Below, in pieces: positions 13,715 through 14,296 of a stretch of DNA of 14,296 nt. The stretch is from NCBI GenBank assembly GCA_034431315.1, contig DAOUDK010000040.1:1-14296 (forward strand). The letters run 5' to 3'. The DNA comes from JAUWOY01 sp034431315 (GTDB lineage Bacteria; Chloroflexota; Anaerolineae; VGOG01). The notes under the pieces were generated by a model. It saw only the letters and a list, made by a program, of their open reading frames with translations, did no database searches and was not told where the DNA came from. Numbering within the stretch: position 1 is the stretch's first letter; every line of letters starts with the position of its first letter. The position numbers were made by a program, and so were the translations under genes.

Positions 13715-14122
13715 TCAGCGCACCACGACCTCGATTGAGTAAGTCTCCAGCGGTTCCACGTCCTTTTCCCAGGAGCGGTGATAGACTAACTTGAGAGTAA
13801 ACTTACCTGCGTTCACCGCCTCGAAGCGGAGGATCTGCACGCCTCCAGCTCCAAGAGCATCGGATTCCTGCTTGAACTCCGGCTCGCCTGCCTGCCGCAG
13901 TACCTGCTCATTGAGAGGTTCTGCCACCTCCCACGAGTAGCCCGTGGTCGGATTGCCTTCCAGGGTGACGACCAAAGTTTGGCCCTTCTTGAGTTGTTTC
14001 TCGCGGCCATCATCGTCAATACTTGCCTTGACTTCTTGCTGCTTCGGACTGCAGCCGGTCGCCACGGTCAAGGCTAGCAGCAGGGTGAGTAGTGCGATAA
14101 AACTGAACTTGTTGTTGAGCAT
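13715..14122 (-). CDS. Chagasin-family lipoprotein, putative cysteine-peptidase inhibitor
   Basis: The 135-residue product has an N-terminal hydrophobic signal (about 6-22) ending in a lipobox-like ATGC with Cys24, so it is probably a lipid-anchored exported protein. The mature part shows the three loops of chagasin (family I42) inhibitors: NPTTGY at 57-62, GAGG at 91-94, and HRSW at 115-118, where the family usually has RPW. Known members block papain-like cysteine peptidases by inserting these loops in the active site. The start is ATG at 14120-14122, with GAGGAG (14131-14136) 8 bases upstream; a TTG at 14140 is less likely. It is followed by nuoF after 97 bases on the same strand. A functional tie to complex I is not evident. 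Confidence 0.85.
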   Translation of the reverse strand: MLNNKFSFIALLTLLLALTVATGCSPKQQEVKASIDDDGREKQLKKGQTLVVTLEGNPTTGYSWEVAEPLNEQVLRQAGEPEFKQESDALGAGGVQILRFEAVNAGKFTLKLVYHRSWEKDVEPLETYSIEVVVR

Positions 14123-14144
14123 TTCGGTTACTCCTCTCAAGAGG

Positions 14145-14182
14145 CTTGATCGTCATATACTCAAAATCCAATCACGATCAAG
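14145..14182 (-). promoter_or_regulatory. Predicted promoter within a 9-bp dyad
   Basis: On the minus strand TTGATC (14176-14181) and TATATG (14154-14159) are separated by 16 bases, a reasonable sigma-70-like pair. A perfect inverted repeat, CTTGATCGT (14145-14153) and ACGATCAAG (14174-14182), encloses them. One arm overlaps the -35 element and the other lies near the expected transcription start. The start would leave about 25 bases of leader before the lipoprotein ATG. A repressor binding the dyad would block the promoter. It could drive the lipoprotein alone or the whole operon. Confidence 0.45.
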
Positions 14183-14296
14183 AGTGTATCGGAGAATAGT
14201 AGACAGATCTCTGCTAAGTGCACTTGGGGCTTTTTTTTAACATAAGTAGCTCTTTTACATCTGAATAGCATCTCTTTCCTGCTGGTTATCGCCTTC

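Noticed and set aside
14210..14239. T run after a short palindrome, resembling a plus-strand terminator
   Set aside because: The AAGTGCACTT palindrome is separated from the T run by GGGGC and forms only a weak stem. No plus-strand gene precedes it.
14255..14296. Possible C-terminal fragment of a minus-strand gene ending in TAA at 14255-14257
   Set aside because: Only 13 codons are open to the window edge, which is expected by chance, and no family features can be read.

Overview
The window holds the distal ten genes of a respiratory complex I (proton-pumping NADH:quinone oxidoreductase) cluster, all on the minus strand. Read 5' to 3' from right to left: a chagasin-type lipoprotein, then nuoF, nuoG, nuoH, nuoI, nuoJ, nuoK, nuoL, nuoM (copy 1), nuoM (copy 2) and nuoN. 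The cluster ends at a strong bidirectional terminator at 236-275. At the far left a plus-strand gene fragment ends convergently, and its stop codon lies inside an integron-type attC recombination site (128-190). nuoA-E are not in the window. nuoE in particular is not in its usual place before nuoF, where the putative protease inhibitor sits instead.

The genes make most of one machine. NuoF binds NADH and FMN. NuoG and NuoI carry iron-sulfur clusters. NuoH couples the peripheral arm to the membrane arm. NuoJ, NuoK, NuoL, two NuoM and NuoN form the proton-translocating arm. Two details go together: nuoM is duplicated in tandem, and the C-terminal lateral helix of NuoL carries an internal 27-residue duplication. 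This is the signature expected of a lengthened '2M' complex I with an extra antiporter-like pump subunit. NuoL also lacks the normally near-invariant His of its TM8 region, with a one-residue deletion there.

The most unusual DNA feature is a set of short tandem arrays, all with a 7-base period but differing in unit sequence. They sit at nearly every gene junction and also inside nuoJ and nuoG, where they are translated. In places they supply stop codons, C-terminal tails, and apparently the Shine-Dalgarno sequences and TTG starts of both nuoM copies. Other junctions hold palindromes: a decamer-based inverted repeat before nuoN, a 15-bp-stem palindrome containing the nuoI stop, paired hairpins between nuoI and nuoH, and an 81-bp MITE-like palindrome between nuoF and nuoG.

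Organism: GC-rich, bacterial, with many intergenic repeats. The tandem nuoM arrangement and repeat-rich junctions would fit a Chloroflexota (Anaerolineae-like) genome, but this is inference without a search. No gap without a gene exceeds 300 bases. The longest is 12119-12342, which holds repeats only. In 14183-14296 I see no supportable gene.
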